A DNA stretch of 64,000 nt, from positions 1 through 64,000 of the forward strand of contig NZ_JACESP010000021.1 in assembly GCF_013911755.1 (NCBI RefSeq). Direction: 5' to 3'. Under the pieces are notes generated by a model, which saw only the letters and a program-made list of their open reading frames with translations, had not been told where the DNA came from and did not search any database. The position numbers and the translations under genes were made by a program. Positions 1 to 10,115 of this stretch are shown here, one piece after another. Numbering within the stretch: position 1 is the first letter of the stretch; each line of letters begins with the position of its first letter. The stretch is from Sphingosinicella sp. GTDB lineage: Bacteria > Pseudomonadota > Alphaproteobacteria > Sphingomonadales > Sphingomonadaceae.

Positions 1-101
1 GCGCGGCGCGCGATCAGATCGCGATTCTCGTCCAGAAGTTTGACAACGCCGGCGCCGACCGTGCCGAGCCCGGCAAGCGCGATGCGCAAGGGAGGATTCA
101 C
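1..101 (-). CDS. hom: Homoserine dehydrogenase, N-terminal fragment (cut by window edge)
   Basis: Only the first 33 or so codons are present; the rest lies left of the window. The visible protein begins MNPPLRIALAGLGTVGAGVV, a Rossmann NAD(P)-binding turn (GxGxxG) placed right after the start, as in homoserine dehydrogenase, which reduces aspartate semialdehyde to homoserine for Thr and Met synthesis. The start is a GTG at 99-101. An in-frame TTG at 87-89 is a possible alternative. The upstream aminotransferase gene on the same strand ends 37 bases away, so the two are probably cotranscribed. The family call rests on this short segment and on that gene order. Confidence 0.8.
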   Translation of the reverse strand, partial: MNPPLRIALAGLGTVGAGVVKLLDENRDLIARR

Positions 102-138
102 TACTTAACCCCGATTCTCAAGACATTCCGACAAGCGT

Positions 139-1353
<1,215 letters not shown>

Positions 1354-1482
1354 TGTCTCCTCTTGGGTCTTTCCCGTGCATAGGCCGCATGATCGCGGCG
1401 GGCGCCGTTATAGCGACCGCCCTTGGCGCTTGGCGAGCGCTTGTTTATCGTCGGCGCAACTGCTGCTCTCGGGGAGATCGTG

Positions 1483-3255
1483 ATGGTTGCCGCCGCCGAC
1501 ATCGAAGGTCTTGCCGAGCACGTCCAGCGCTGGACGTGGCTTGCGGGCAAGATGCAGCAGATGATGATGGAATTCCTCGCGAAAGAAGCCACTGACGGCG
1601 TCGTGCTCGGCCCCGATCCGCTCGGCCTTGTCGAGACGTGGAGCAAGATGGCGACCGCCGCGATCACCGATCCCGCTCGTCTCGCCCAGTTGCAGGCGGA
1701 TTACTGGCGCGACGCGATGACGCTCTGGCAGGCATTCGCCACGCCGGGCGAAGTCCAGCCCCCGCAGCTTCCTGCCGACAAGCGGTTCAAGGGGTCGGCG
1801 TGGTCGGAAATGCCTGCATTCGATTTCCTGAAGTCCTCCTACTTGCTCGCCAGTCAGTACATTCTGCAGCTCGTCGGTGGCCTCGATGGCCTCGACGACA
1901 AGGAGCGGCAGAAGGCGATCTTCTACACGCGCCAGTTCATCGATGCCCTGTCGCCCTCGAACTACGTGCTTACCAACCCCGAAGTCCTGAAGGCCACGGT
2001 CGAGACGCGCGGCGAGAACCTGCTCAAAGGCACGCAGAACCTGCTCGACGACCTGCAGCGCGGCCGCATGACGATGACCGACGAGAAGGCGTTCGAGGTC
2101 GGCCGCAACGTCGCCGTCACCCCCGGAAAGGTCGTGTTCGAAAACCGGATGTTCCAGCTCATCCAGTACACGCCGACCACCGCGAACGTTTACGAAATCC
2201 CGCTCCTCATCTTCCCGCCGTGGATCAACAAGTTCTACATCCTCGATCTGACGCCGGAAAAGAGCTTCATCCGCTGGGCGGTGGCACAGGGCCTCACCGT
2301 GTTCGTCGTTTCATGGAAGAACGCCGACGCCAGCATCGCCGACGCGACGACCGCGACCTACATAGAGGAAGGCTTCATCACCGCGATCGATGCTGTGCTG
2401 AAGGGCCTCGGCATCAAGTCCACGCACGTCATCGGCTACTGCGTCGCGGGCACGACGCTCGCGATGACGCTCGCCTTCATGGCGGCGCGGGGCGAGGCGG
2501 AGAAGGTGAAGACCGCGACGTTCTTCACCGCGCAGGTCGATTTTTCGGAGTGCGGCGACCTCGGCGTCTTCGTGGACGAGGATCATCTGAAGGCGGTGAA
2601 GGAGCTTTCCGAAAGCAAGGGCTATCTCGACGGCCGCTACATGGCGACGACTTTCAACATGCTCCGCGCGAACGACCTCATCTGGAACTATGTCGTCAAC
2701 AACTACTTGCTGGGTAAGGATTATTTCCCCTTCGACCTGCTCTACTGGAACTCGGACGCAACGAACGTCCCCGCCAAATGGCACGCCGAGTATCTCGAAG
2801 GGCTCTACCGCGACAACAAGATGATCAAGCCGGGCGCCATCGTGATTGACGGCACGCCCATCGATCTCACCAAGGTCCACACGCCGGTCTACATCCAGGG
2901 CGGAAAGGAAGACCACATCGCCCCTGCCCGATCCTCCTACAAGCTAACCCGGAACTTCGCCGGACCGGTTCGCTTCGTCCTTGCGGGCAGCGGCCACATC
3001 GCAGGCGTCGTCAACCCGCCCGACGCGAAGAAGTACCAGCACTGGACGAACGACACGCTCCCAGAGCGCTTCGAGGACTTCGCCGCCACCGCCACCGAAC
3101 ACCCCGGCAGCTGGTGGCCGGACTGGATCGCATGGCTGACGCCGCAATCCGGCAAGGAAGTCCCCGCCCGCACCCCCGGCAAGGGCCCGAAGGGCGGCAC
3201 GCTCAAGGTGATCGAGGATGCCCCGGGGAGGTATGTGCGGGAACGGGTTGGGTAG
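1483..3255 (+). CDS. phaC: Class I poly(3-hydroxyalkanoate) synthase PhaC
   Basis: Polymerises (R)-3-hydroxyacyl-CoA into PHA granules. The N-terminal half is PhaC-specific (residues about 1-250) and the C-terminal half is an alpha/beta hydrolase. The catalytic triad is visible: Cys320 in the lipase-like box GYCVAG, Asp477 in GGKEDHIAP and His505 in GSGHIAG. These positions match class I enzymes (Cys319, Asp480 and His508 in Cupriavidus). I chose ATG 1483 because GGGGAG at 1471-1476 lies six bases upstream; a reading open from 1423 would add 20 unconserved residues. Length is 590. No phaA, phaB or phaR lies nearby; the phasin gene is 47 kb away at 50136. Confidence 0.95.
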   Translation: MVAAADIEGLAEHVQRWTWLAGKMQQMMMEFLAKEATDGVVLGPDPLGLVETWSKMATAAITDPARLAQLQADYWRDAMTLWQAFATPGEVQPPQLPADKRFKGSAWSEMPAFDFLKSSYLLASQYILQLVGGLDGLDDKERQKAIFYTRQFIDALSPSNYVLTNPEVLKATVETRGENLLKGTQNLLDDLQRGRMTMTDEKAFEVGRNVAVTPGKVVFENRMFQLIQYTPTTANVYEIPLLIFPPWINKFYILDLTPEKSFIRWAVAQGLTVFVVSWKNADASIADATTATYIEEGFITAIDAVLKGLGIKSTHVIGYCVAGTTLAMTLAFMAARGEAEKVKTATFFTAQVDFSECGDLGVFVDEDHLKAVKELSESKGYLDGRYMATTFNMLRANDLIWNYVVNNYLLGKDYFPFDLLYWNSDATNVPAKWHAEYLEGLYRDNKMIKPGAIVIDGTPIDLTKVHTPVYIQGGKEDHIAPARSSYKLTRNFAGPVRFVLAGSGHIAGVVNPPDAKKYQHWTNDTLPERFEDFAATATEHPGSWWPDWIAWLTPQSGKEVPARTPGKGPKGGTLKVIEDAPGRYVRERVG

Positions 3256-3288
3256 GGCGGATATCCCGCCGCTGTAGAAAGGTTGCCC

Positions 3289-4356
3289 ATGCGTCTCATT
3301 GATCGGCTCGGCCTGTCGGTTCCGGTGATCCAGGCTCCCATGGCGGGCGTATCCACGCCCACACTTGCTGCAGCCGTGTCGAACGCGGGCGCGCTTGGTT
3401 CGATCGGCGTGGGCGCAACGGATGCTCATCACGCGCGCTTGATGATCGACGAGCTTCGGGCGCGCACCGACCGCGCGTTCAATGTCAATCTATTCGTCCA
3501 CGATCGTGCCAAGGCTGATCCGGTGCGCGAAGCCGCGTGGCTGGATCGACTTGCGCCGCTGTTCGCCGAGTTTGAAGCAGAGCCGCCGAACACGCTCCAA
3601 ACGATCTACAAGAGCTTCGCCGACGATGCCGACACGCTGGCCATGCTGCTGGATACCGCGCCACCGGTGGTGAGCTTTCACTTCGGTCTGCCACCTGCTT
3701 CGACAATCCGCGCCTTTCAGGAGAAAAACATTCTCCTGATGGCCACCGCGACCAGCGTCGAGGAAGCGCGCCTCATCGAAGAGGCAGGGATCGACGCCAT
3801 CGTCGCACAGGGCAACGAAGCCGGCGGGCATCGCGGCATGTTCGATCCTTCCGCACCAGACGACGCGCTCGGCATGGCTACCCTCACCCGCCTGCTGGTC
3901 AAGGAAAGCAGGCTTCCCGTGATCGCGGCGGGCGGCATCATGGATGGGGCGGGTATCGCAGCCGCACTCGATCTCGGCGCTGTTGCCGCGCAGCTCGGCA
4001 CTGCCTTCATCGCTTGCAGCGAATCCGCGGCGGATGAAGCCTATCGCGCCGCGCTCATGGGTCCGGGGGCCTATCACACCACGCTGACACCGATCATCTC
4101 GGGACGGCCCGCCCGCGTGCTTGCCAATCGTTTCAGCGGCCTTGCGGGGATGCTCTCGGATTGCAAACCTCCCGATTACCCGATCGCCTATGACGCGGGT
4201 AAAGCCCTGCACGCAGCGGCGAAGGCGAAAGGTGAGAGCGGCTTCGGAGCGCAATGGGCAGGGCAAGGCGCGCCGCTTGCGCGTGCAATGTCCGCCACCG
4301 AACTGGTCGAAACGCTACGCCTCGAACTCCAACACTGCCGACGCGATAGCGTTTGA
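3289..4356 (+). CDS. Nitronate monooxygenase family FMN enzyme
   Basis: A 355-residue TIM-barrel flavoprotein of the nitronate monooxygenase (2-nitropropane dioxygenase) family, which oxidises alkyl nitronates with O2. Family motifs are PVIQAPMAGVSTP near the N-terminus, the GNEAGGHRG loop that binds FMN phosphate and carries the catalytic His, and AAGGIMDG followed by GAVAAQLGTAF. The start is ATG 3289 with GAAAGG six bases upstream; a TTG two codons earlier (3283) is less likely. It follows phaC by 33 bases on the same strand and may share its transcript. The physiological substrate cannot be inferred. A second, more diverged paralogue lies at 11560-12537. Confidence 0.85.
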   Translation: MRLIDRLGLSVPVIQAPMAGVSTPTLAAAVSNAGALGSIGVGATDAHHARLMIDELRARTDRAFNVNLFVHDRAKADPVREAAWLDRLAPLFAEFEAEPPNTLQTIYKSFADDADTLAMLLDTAPPVVSFHFGLPPASTIRAFQEKNILLMATATSVEEARLIEEAGIDAIVAQGNEAGGHRGMFDPSAPDDALGMATLTRLLVKESRLPVIAAGGIMDGAGIAAALDLGAVAAQLGTAFIACSESAADEAYRAALMGPGAYHTTLTPIISGRPARVLANRFSGLAGMLSDCKPPDYPIAYDAGKALHAAAKAKGESGFGAQWAGQGAPLARAMSATELVETLRLELQHCRRDSV

Positions 4357-4378
4357 AGGCTACGGCCGCACGAAGGGG

Positions 4379-4972
4379 TCAGCGCACGCGGGGGAGTGGC
4401 GGCATCGGTGCCCGTGAGGGGCGGTTGCGGTCGCGCGGGAGCTGGGCCTGATAGGCCTCCGCGCAGTGCGCCATGCAGTAGGGGAAGCCCGGGTTCACCG
4501 GGCGGCCGCAGAACTGGAAGTCGGGCTCGCCGGGGTGGCCGATCGGCCACTTGCAGATCTTGTCGCTGAGGTCGAGCAGCGTCACCTTCTCACCAGGCGC
4601 GCGCGGCTTCACCGGCGCGGCGGGCATCGCGGCGCGGACCGGCATCGCGGGCTTGGGCGCGGCAGCGGGCGCCGACGCGGGGGCCTTGGCTTCGGGTGCC
4701 GGGCGCGGCTGCGTCGCGGCGACTTCCGGCGCGCTGGGTTCGGGCTTCGGTTTGGGCGCAGCGGGCGCTGCGGCCTTCTTCACCGTCTCGCGCGGCGTGC
4801 CGTCGCTGTCGCCCTTGACGGGCGACGGGCGCGCCTTCAGCCCCAGCCGGTGCGCCTTGCCGATCACCGCGTTGCGGCTCACGTTGCCGAGCTTGTCGGC
4901 GATCTGGCTCGCGGTCAGCCCCTTTTCCCAAAGGCTCCGCAGCGTTTCGATCCGTTCGTCCGTCCAGGACAT
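4379..4972 (-). CDS. gcrA: Cell-cycle transcription regulator GcrA
   Basis: A 197-residue protein with the hallmark GcrA N-terminus, MSWTDERIETLRSLWEKGLT followed by SASQIA-type HTH (residues 1-46), a Pro/Ala/Lys-rich linker (about 50-130) and the conserved C-terminal domain DKICKWPIGHPG...FCGRPV...YCMAHC (about 140-185). GcrA associates with sigma-70 RNA polymerase and activates promoters carrying CcrM-methylated GANTC sites. The ATG at 4970-4972 is chosen because the family begins MSWT; the frame is open eight codons further. It is convergent with the preceding monooxygenase, 22 bases apart. The linker is longer and more alanine-rich than in Caulobacter. Confidence 0.96.
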   Translation of the reverse strand: MSWTDERIETLRSLWEKGLTASQIADKLGNVSRNAVIGKAHRLGLKARPSPVKGDSDGTPRETVKKAAAPAAPKPKPEPSAPEVAATQPRPAPEAKAPASAPAAAPKPAMPVRAAMPAAPVKPRAPGEKVTLLDLSDKICKWPIGHPGEPDFQFCGRPVNPGFPYCMAHCAEAYQAQLPRDRNRPSRAPMPPLPRVR

Positions 4973-5050
4973 CGCGTTCCCACTTCCAATCTTCAAACAA
5001 AAGAGCCGACCGGCTTGCGGGGTCGGGCGTCAGCCTCTACTCCCACGCGC

Positions 5051-5902
5051 ATGCACGATCAGCTTGCCCAGCCTTCCGTAGCGAAACCGGCGGCGCCGGT
5101 CCACAGCGAACCCGGCGTGCCGATCATCGGGCGCATCAACTGGCCCGGCCTTCGAACGCTCTATGTGAAGGAGGTGCGGCGGTTCTTCAAGGTGCAGCTG
5201 CAAACCGTGTGGGCGCCCGCCATCACGACGCTGCTGTTCCTGGCGATTTTCACCGTGGCGCTGGGACGCGGCAGCCTCACCGTTCTCGGCGTGCCGTTCA
5301 ACAGCTTCCTTGCGCCGGGTCTCATCGTCATGGCGATGATCCAGAACAGCTTCGCGAACACCTCTTCCTCGATCCTGATCGGCAAGGTGCAGGGCACGAT
5401 CGTCGACATACTGATGCCACCGCTTTCGCCCGGCGAGCTGCTCGTCTCGTTCGTCGCGGGCGCCGTCACCCGCGCGTGGCTCGTCGGCACGGCGGTCTGG
5501 TGTGCGATGGTGCTGTGGCCAGGCGTTTCGGTGGCGATCCACAATCCGCTCGCCGTGTTCTTCTACGGCACGATGGGCGCGGTGATGCTGGGACTGCTCG
5601 GGGTCATCACCGGCCTGTGGGCGGACAAGTTCGATCATGCCGCCGCGGTCACCAACTTCGTCGTGCAGCCGCTCTCGCTGCTCTCCGGCACCTTCTACTC
5701 GATCGACCGGCTCGCCGGTGTGTGGCACACCGCGAGCCACTTCAACCCGTTCTTCTATGTGATCGACGGCTTCCGTTCGGGCTTCATCGGCGTCCACGAC
5801 GGCCCGGCGCTCGGCGGCGCGATCGCGCTTGTCGCGATCAACACCGCGCTCTGGACGCTGTGCTACTGGGCGCTTCGCACCGGCTGGCGCACGCGCCAGT
5901 GA
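5051..5902 (+). CDS. ABC-2 type transporter permease
   Basis: A 283-residue integral membrane protein with about six hydrophobic segments and the ABC-2 signature region GLWADKFDHAAAVTNFVVQPLS followed by LSGTFYSIDRL, as in YadH/NodJ-type exporter permeases. It begins MHDQLAQPSV; the frame is open further upstream but that part is antisense to gcrA. No good ribosome binding site precedes ATG 5051, so the start is tentative. The ATPase subunit normally next to such permeases is absent on both sides, so its partner must be elsewhere. A strong intrinsic terminator follows at 5951. The substrate is unknown. Confidence 0.85.
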   Translation: MHDQLAQPSVAKPAAPVHSEPGVPIIGRINWPGLRTLYVKEVRRFFKVQLQTVWAPAITTLLFLAIFTVALGRGSLTVLGVPFNSFLAPGLIVMAMIQNSFANTSSSILIGKVQGTIVDILMPPLSPGELLVSFVAGAVTRAWLVGTAVWCAMVLWPGVSVAIHNPLAVFFYGTMGAVMLGLLGVITGLWADKFDHAAAVTNFVVQPLSLLSGTFYSIDRLAGVWHTASHFNPFFYVIDGFRSGFIGVHDGPALGGAIALVAINTALWTLCYWALRTGWRTRQ

Positions 5903-5950
5903 GATTGACTTGAAGGCCCGCGTAGGTCATGGAAGCGCGCAAGTCCGAAG

Positions 5951-5975
5951 GGCGGTCAGCATTGGCCGCCTTTTT
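5951..5975 (+). terminator. Intrinsic terminator after the ABC-2 permease
   Basis: An eight-pair stem (5951-5958 with 5963-5970, one G-T pair, core GGCGG/CCGCC) with a four-base loop is followed at once by TTTTT at 5971-5975. It closes the permease transcript and separates it from argF, which therefore needs its own promoter downstream. Confidence 0.8.
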
Positions 5976-6028
5976 CCGTTTCGAAGGCCGGTTTTCGGGG
6001 CCATTCACGAACGAAGGTTTGAAGGGCG

Positions 6029-6958
6029 ATGCGGCATTTTCTCGATCTCGAAAGCACGGGCGCCGACGCCCTGCGGCTGATCCTCGACGAGGCGAAGCGC
6101 CGCAAGCAGGCTCGCGCCGGGCGCCCCAAGGGCGCGGTAGACGACGATGCCCCGCTTGCCGGGCATATGCTCGCAGCGATCTTCGAGAAGTCATCGACCC
6201 GCACGCGCGTCTCCTTCGACATGGCGATGCGCCAGCTCGGCGGTTCGGCGATGATTCTCTCCTCGGCGGACATGCAGCTCGGCCGCGGCGAGACGATCGA
6301 AGACACCGCGCGCGTCCTCTCCCGCTTCGTCGACGCCATTTCGCTGCGCACCAACGGGCATGACAAAGTCGAAGCGCTCGCCGCCGCCAGCAGCGTGCCG
6401 GTGATCAACATGCTGACCGACAGCGGGCACCCCTGCCAGATCGTCGCCGATCTGATGACCGTGGAAGAGCGCCTGGGCCGCAGCGTTGCGGGCACGGTGT
6501 GGACGTGGCTCGGCGACGGCAACAACGTCTGCCAGTCGCTGATCGAAGCGGCGGGCCTGCTCGGTTTTGAAATGCGGCTTTCGGTTCCCGCCGCCTACGA
6601 TCCCGACGACACCGTCGTCGCCCGCGCGGAGGCGCGCGGCGCGCGCATCGTCGTCGAACGCAACCCGGAGGCGGCAGTCGCTGGCGCGGACGTCGTCGTT
6701 ACCGACACGTGGGTCTCGATGGGCCAGTCGGGCGCCTCGGCGCGCATGGTTGCGATGGGGCCGTATCAGGTGACCGAAGCGTTGATGGCCAAGGCGAAGC
6801 CCTCCGCGATCTTCCTCCATTGTCTTCCCGCGCACCGCGGTGAGGAAGTCGTCGATGCCGTGATGGACGGGCCGCAGTCGGCCGTGTGGGACGAAGCCGA
6901 AAACCGCGTACATGCACAGAAAGCGATCCTTCTCTGGTGTCTGAACACGCTCGGCTGA
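6029..6958 (+). CDS. argF: Ornithine carbamoyltransferase
   Basis: Catalyses carbamoyl phosphate + ornithine to citrulline in arginine synthesis. All family signatures are present: the carbamoyl-phosphate loop STRTR (residues 56-60), HPCQ (134-137), the ornithine-binding DTWVSMG segment and [11 protein letters not shown] (from residue 264). At 309 residues it is full length. The ATG at 6029 is preceded by purine-rich GAAGG at 6013-6017 and GAAGGG at 6021-6026. hslO follows and overlaps its 3' end. In related genomes, as I recall, argD commonly precedes argF-hslO; here an ABC permease with its own terminator takes that place. Confidence 0.97.
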   Translation: MRHFLDLESTGADALRLILDEAKRRKQARAGRPKGAVDDDAPLAGHMLAAIFEKSSTRTRVSFDMAMRQLGGSAMILSSADMQLGRGETIEDTARVLSRFVDAISLRTNGHDKVEALAAASSVPVINMLTDSGHPCQIVADLMTVEERLGRSVAGTVWTWLGDGNNVCQSLIEAAGLLGFEMRLSVPAAYDPDDTVVARAEARGARIVVERNPEAAVAGADVVVTDTWVSMGQSGASARMVAMGPYQVTEALMAKAKPSAIFLHCLPAHRGEEVVDAVMDGPQSAVWDEAENRVHAQKAILLWCLNTLG

Positions 6959-7863
6959 ACGGCAACGGCTCTGCAGGCACCCCGCAAACGGGGCGCGTGC
7001 TGCCGTTCACGATCCCGGCGCGGAGTGCGCGCGGGCGCGTCGCACGGCTCGGCCCTGCGCTCGCCGCAATCCTCAGCGCGCACGACTACCCCACCCCGCT
7101 CTGCCAGCTCCTCGGCGAGGCGCTGATCCTCACCGTGCTCATCGGCACCACCGTGCAGAAGGGCGAGGGCCAAACCACCGTGCAGGCGCAATCCAAGGGC
7201 GGGCCGATCGACCTTCTTGTCTGCGATTACCGTGCCGGCGAGATTCGCGGCTACCTCCGCTTCGACCCCGAACGGATGGGCGAAATCGCACCTGGCGCGC
7301 TGCTGCCAGACCTGTTCGGCGCCGGCTACCTCGCCATCACCATCGAGCAGAGCGCCGCTGACGAGCGCTATCAAGGCATCGTGCCGCTGGAAGGCGACAC
7401 GCTGTGCCACGCGGTCGAGCGCTATTTCACGGATTCGGAGCAGGTGCCGACACTCGTGCGCGGCGCGGTGCGGCAGGCCGAGGACGGCGCTTGGGAAGCC
7501 GGTGGGCTTCTCGTCCAGCACCTCCCCCATGGCGAAACCGGCGGCCCGCGCCTCGCCGCGCGCATGGACAATCGGGACTGGGAGCATGTGCTCGCGCTTG
7601 CCTCCACGATCACCGACACGGAGTTGACCGACAGTCATCTGAGCGAGGAAACCGTGCTCTGGCGGCTGTTTAACGAGGACGAGGTCCGCGTCTCGCCGCC
7701 TATCGGGCTCACGCGCGGCTGCCGCTGCACGGTGCAGCACTTCCGCGAGGTGCTCAGCCGCTTCCCCACCGAAGAACTTGCCGAAATGCGCGGCCCCGAA
7801 GGCACGATCGACGTAAACTGCGAGTTCTGCTCGCGTCTCTTCCCAATTGAAATGAGGGATTAA
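6937..7863 (+). CDS. hslO: Hsp33 redox-regulated chaperone
   Basis: A cytoplasmic holdase chaperone activated by oxidation. The protein has the Hsp33 core ([37 protein letters not shown]) and the C-terminal zinc redox switch with four cysteines, GCRC...CEFC (CxC plus CxxC). The reading frame runs into argF without a clear ribosome binding site. I take the GTG at 6937, which overlaps argF by 22 bases and gives 308 residues. A GTG at 6997 (protein starting MLPFTIPAR) behind GGGG is an alternative that fits the shortest homologues. Translational coupling with argF is likely either way. Confidence 0.93.
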   Translation: MSEHARLNGNGSAGTPQTGRVLPFTIPARSARGRVARLGPALAAILSAHDYPTPLCQLLGEALILTVLIGTTVQKGEGQTTVQAQSKGGPIDLLVCDYRAGEIRGYLRFDPERMGEIAPGALLPDLFGAGYLAITIEQSAADERYQGIVPLEGDTLCHAVERYFTDSEQVPTLVRGAVRQAEDGAWEAGGLLVQHLPHGETGGPRLAARMDNRDWEHVLALASTITDTELTDSHLSEETVLWRLFNEDEVRVSPPIGLTRGCRCTVQHFREVLSRFPTEELAEMRGPEGTIDVNCEFCSRLFPIEMRD

Positions 7864-7949
7864 CGTCCCGGATATGCCTTATTCATCTGTAATCCTTATA
7901 GTGTGACCATCTCCGGATCGCCGGAGATTTGACAGGGAGTTACGCGCTC

Positions 7950-8336
7950 ATGCGCCGGAGTCTGGTTCTTGCTGGTGGTGCCCTTGTGGCGGCTACAGCT
8001 GCGTTCGCGCAGCCGGTAACGCTGTCGCTGTTCGGTGGCGGTGATTTTCAGCCGGGCTCGTACAGCGTTTCGGGCGGTGCCAACCGTTGCATCATGTCGC
8101 CGGAATCGCTGATGCACGTCGGCCTTGAAGCCGCGGACGGCAAAAGCTGTGTCCATACCGTGGTCGAGGACACCGCCGAGCGCGCCACAGTGGCGTACAG
8201 CTGCCGCGGCCTTGGCAGCGGCCGAACGACCATCGTGAAGGACAACCGCAACCACTTCACGATCGATGCGCAGGGCATTCGCGGCCGCGAGCCGTTCGCG
8301 GTGCGTCAGGAATTCAAGCGCGTCGGCGACTGCTGA
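7950..8336 (+). CDS. Exported DUF3617-like protein
   Basis: A small secreted protein of 128 residues. It begins MRRSLVLAGGALVAATAAFA, a classical signal peptide with an AFA-Q cleavage site, so the mature part is about 107 residues and periplasmic. The mature part has four cysteines and a pattern (CIMSPES, then CVHT, then SCRG, then a final C) that resembles DUF3617 proteins; the family call is by resemblance only. ATG 7950 is chosen because AGGGAG at 7934-7939 lies ten bases upstream and a signal peptide follows. It stops directly against the end of apaG on the other strand. Function unknown. Confidence 0.75.
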   Translation: MRRSLVLAGGALVAATAAFAQPVTLSLFGGGDFQPGSYSVSGGANRCIMSPESLMHVGLEAADGKSCVHTVVEDTAERATVAYSCRGLGSGRTTIVKDNRNHFTIDAQGIRGREPFAVRQEFKRVGDC

Positions 8337-8744
8337 TCAGTGGGCGGCGCCTGCCGCCGCGGGGCTCGTGAGCAGGAACAGCGGGATCGCGGCGTCGAAG
8401 CCCTGCCCCTTTTCGTCAAGCATCTGGAACGAGCCTGCCATCGTGCCCATCGGCGTTTCGAGCGGGCAGGCAGAGACGTAGTCGTAAGCCTCCCCCGGCG
8501 CGATCACCGGCTGCGCGCCGACGACGCCCGCGCCGCGAACTTCATGAACGTTGCCCGTGCCGTCCGTGATGATCCAGTGCCGGCTGATGAGCTGCACGGG
8601 CGCGTCGCGGCCGTTTTCGATGCGGATGTGATAGGTCCACACATAATGGTCCCGCTCCGGCAGTGAACGCTCCGGCAGGTAGGACGGGTTCGCACGCACG
8701 GTGACACCGGCGGTCGTCGCAGAGGCTGCGAAGAACTCCTTCAC
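8337..8744 (-). CDS. apaG: ApaG domain protein (Co2+/Mg2+ efflux protein ApaG)
   Basis: A 135-residue beta-sandwich protein of the ApaG family. Recognisable segments are VWTYHIRIENG, VQLISRHWIITDGTG, EVRGAGVVGAQPVIAPGE and GTMAGSFQM. Gene knock-outs in enterobacteria affect cobalt resistance, but the biochemical role is unsettled. The start is taken as the GTG at 8742-8744, which overlaps the metZ stop codon (GTGA) and so implies translational coupling; a purine-rich GAAGGAG lies just inside. The product is a few residues longer than usual (about 125-130). The C-terminal tail SPAAAGAAH is not conserved. Confidence 0.9.
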   Translation of the reverse strand: MKEFFAASATTAGVTVRANPSYLPERSLPERDHYVWTYHIRIENGRDAPVQLISRHWIITDGTGNVHEVRGAGVVGAQPVIAPGEAYDYVSACPLETPMGTMAGSFQMLDEKGQGFDAAIPLFLLTSPAAAGAAH

Positions 8745-9940
8745 AACCCCACCGCCGAGAGCGCCCGGTCGAGATCGTCGATGACGTCGGCCGGGTCTTC
8801 GAGCCCTACGGAGAGGCGCAGCATCGATTCCGTGACACCCATCTCCTCGCGCACCTTCTCGTCGAGGCCGGCGTGGGTGGTCGAGGCAGGGTGCGTCATC
8901 AGCGTGCGGGAATCGCCGATGTTGTTCGAGATATCGACGAGGCTGAGCGCGTCCAGGAGCCCGTGCGCCTGCTTGCGCCCGTCTGCAACGAACAGGCTCA
9001 TGATCGTGCCGCCGCCCGACATCTGCGCCATCGCGAGATTGTGCTGGGGGTGCGAAGGCAGCGCGGGATAAAGCAGGCGCGGCACGCGCGCATCGAGGAA
9101 GCGGGCCACCGTGAGCGCGTTCTCGCACTGCTTCGCCATCCGCAGCTCGAGCGTTTCAAGGCCCTTCAGCACCACCCACGCGTTGAACGCGGAGAGCGTC
9201 GGCCCCGTGTTGCGGGTGAAAGCGAGGAGGTCGCCTTCGATGAATTCTTCCGGGCCGAGCACGGCGCCCGCCAGCACACGGCCCTGTCCGTCGAGCATCT
9301 TCGTTGCCGAATAGGCCACGATGTCCGCGCCGAATTCGAGCGGGCGCTGGAGGACGGGAGTCGCAAAGGCATTGTCCACCACGACGACCGCACCGGCATC
9401 GTGCGCGATGTCCGAAATGGCGCGGATGTCGCAGATATCGAGCGTGGGATTCGCGGGGGTTTCCATGAAGAACAGCTTGGTGTTCGGACGTACCGCCGCC
9501 TTCCAGTCATCGACCTCGCGGCCATCGACCACCGTGGTCTCGACGCCGAACTTCGGGAGCAGCGAATCGACGAGCCAGCGGCAGGAGCCGAACAGCGCGC
9601 GGCCCGCGACGACATGATCGCCCGCGCGCAGCTGCGAGAGCAGCGCCGCCGTCATCGCGGCCATGCCGCTCGCCATCGCGCGGCACGCCTCGGCGCCCTC
9701 GATGAGCCGCAGCCGTTCCTCGAACATCGCGACGGTCGGATTCTGCAGGCGCGAGTAGGTCATACCCTTCTCGTCGCCGCGGAAGCGCGCCGCCACCGTC
9801 TCAGCGTCGTCGTAGCAATAGCCGGACGTCAGGAAGATCGCTTCCGAGGTTTCACCAAACTCGCTGCGCATCGTGCCGCCGCGCACGGCACGCGTGGCCG
9901 GACGCCAGCCTTTGGTTTCTTCCCTGTTTGCTCCGCTCAT
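8741..9940 (-). CDS. metZ: O-succinylhomoserine sulfhydrylase
   Basis: A PLP enzyme of the Cys/Met metabolism family that makes homocysteine directly from O-succinylhomoserine and sulfide. It opens with WRPATRAVRGGTMRSEFGETSEA, typical of MetZ, and has the PLP-lysine motif YSATKMLDGQGR and SRLQNPTVAMFEERL. I take ATG 9938-9940 (MSGANREETK) as the start; ATG 9947-9949 (MKRMSGAN) is equally possible because neither has a good ribosome binding site. Length is 399. apaG is coupled downstream by overlap. With hom at the left edge this window holds two steps of methionine synthesis, though they are not linked. Confidence 0.92.
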   Translation of the reverse strand: MSGANREETKGWRPATRAVRGGTMRSEFGETSEAIFLTSGYCYDDAETVAARFRGDEKGMTYSRLQNPTVAMFEERLRLIEGAEACRAMASGMAAMTAALLSQLRAGDHVVAGRALFGSCRWLVDSLLPKFGVETTVVDGREVDDWKAAVRPNTKLFFMETPANPTLDICDIRAISDIAHDAGAVVVVDNAFATPVLQRPLEFGADIVAYSATKMLDGQGRVLAGAVLGPEEFIEGDLLAFTRNTGPTLSAFNAWVVLKGLETLELRMAKQCENALTVARFLDARVPRLLYPALPSHPQHNLAMAQMSGGGTIMSLFVADGRKQAHGLLDALSLVDISNNIGDSRTLMTHPASTTHAGLDEKVREEMGVTESMLRLSVGLEDPADVIDDLDRALSAVGL

Positions 9941-10027
9941 CCGTTTCATGGCGCGTGCATCGCAGCCGCGCGCGTCCGCGTCAACGCCTCTTGACCAGCG
10001 CAGGCGCGCCATTCAAATGGGCGCCGT

Positions 10028-10101
10028 GCGGGTGTAGCTCAATGGTAGAGCAGAAGCTTCCCAAGCTTACGACGAGGGTTCGATTCCCTTCACCCGCTCC
10101 A
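10028..10101 (+). tRNA. tRNA-Gly (anticodon CCC)
   Basis: A full cloverleaf can be drawn. The acceptor stem GCGGGTG (10028-10034) pairs with CACCCGC (10091-10097). The D arm is GCTC AATGGTA GAGC. The anticodon arm has loop TTCCCAA, giving anticodon CCC (glycine, GGG codons). The T arm is GAGGG TTCGATT CCCTT, with the usual TTCGA. The discriminator base is T10098 and CCA is encoded at 10099-10101. It lies 14 bases upstream of the dicarboxylate symporter gene and may be cotranscribed with it. Confidence 0.95.
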
Positions 10102-10115
10102 CCCGGAGAACGCCC

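Noticed and set aside
9941-10027. Possible SAM-II riboswitch upstream of metZ, common in alphaproteobacteria
   Set aside because: The region is short and lacks the conserved loop sequences; only a small GCGT/ACGC hairpin is seen.
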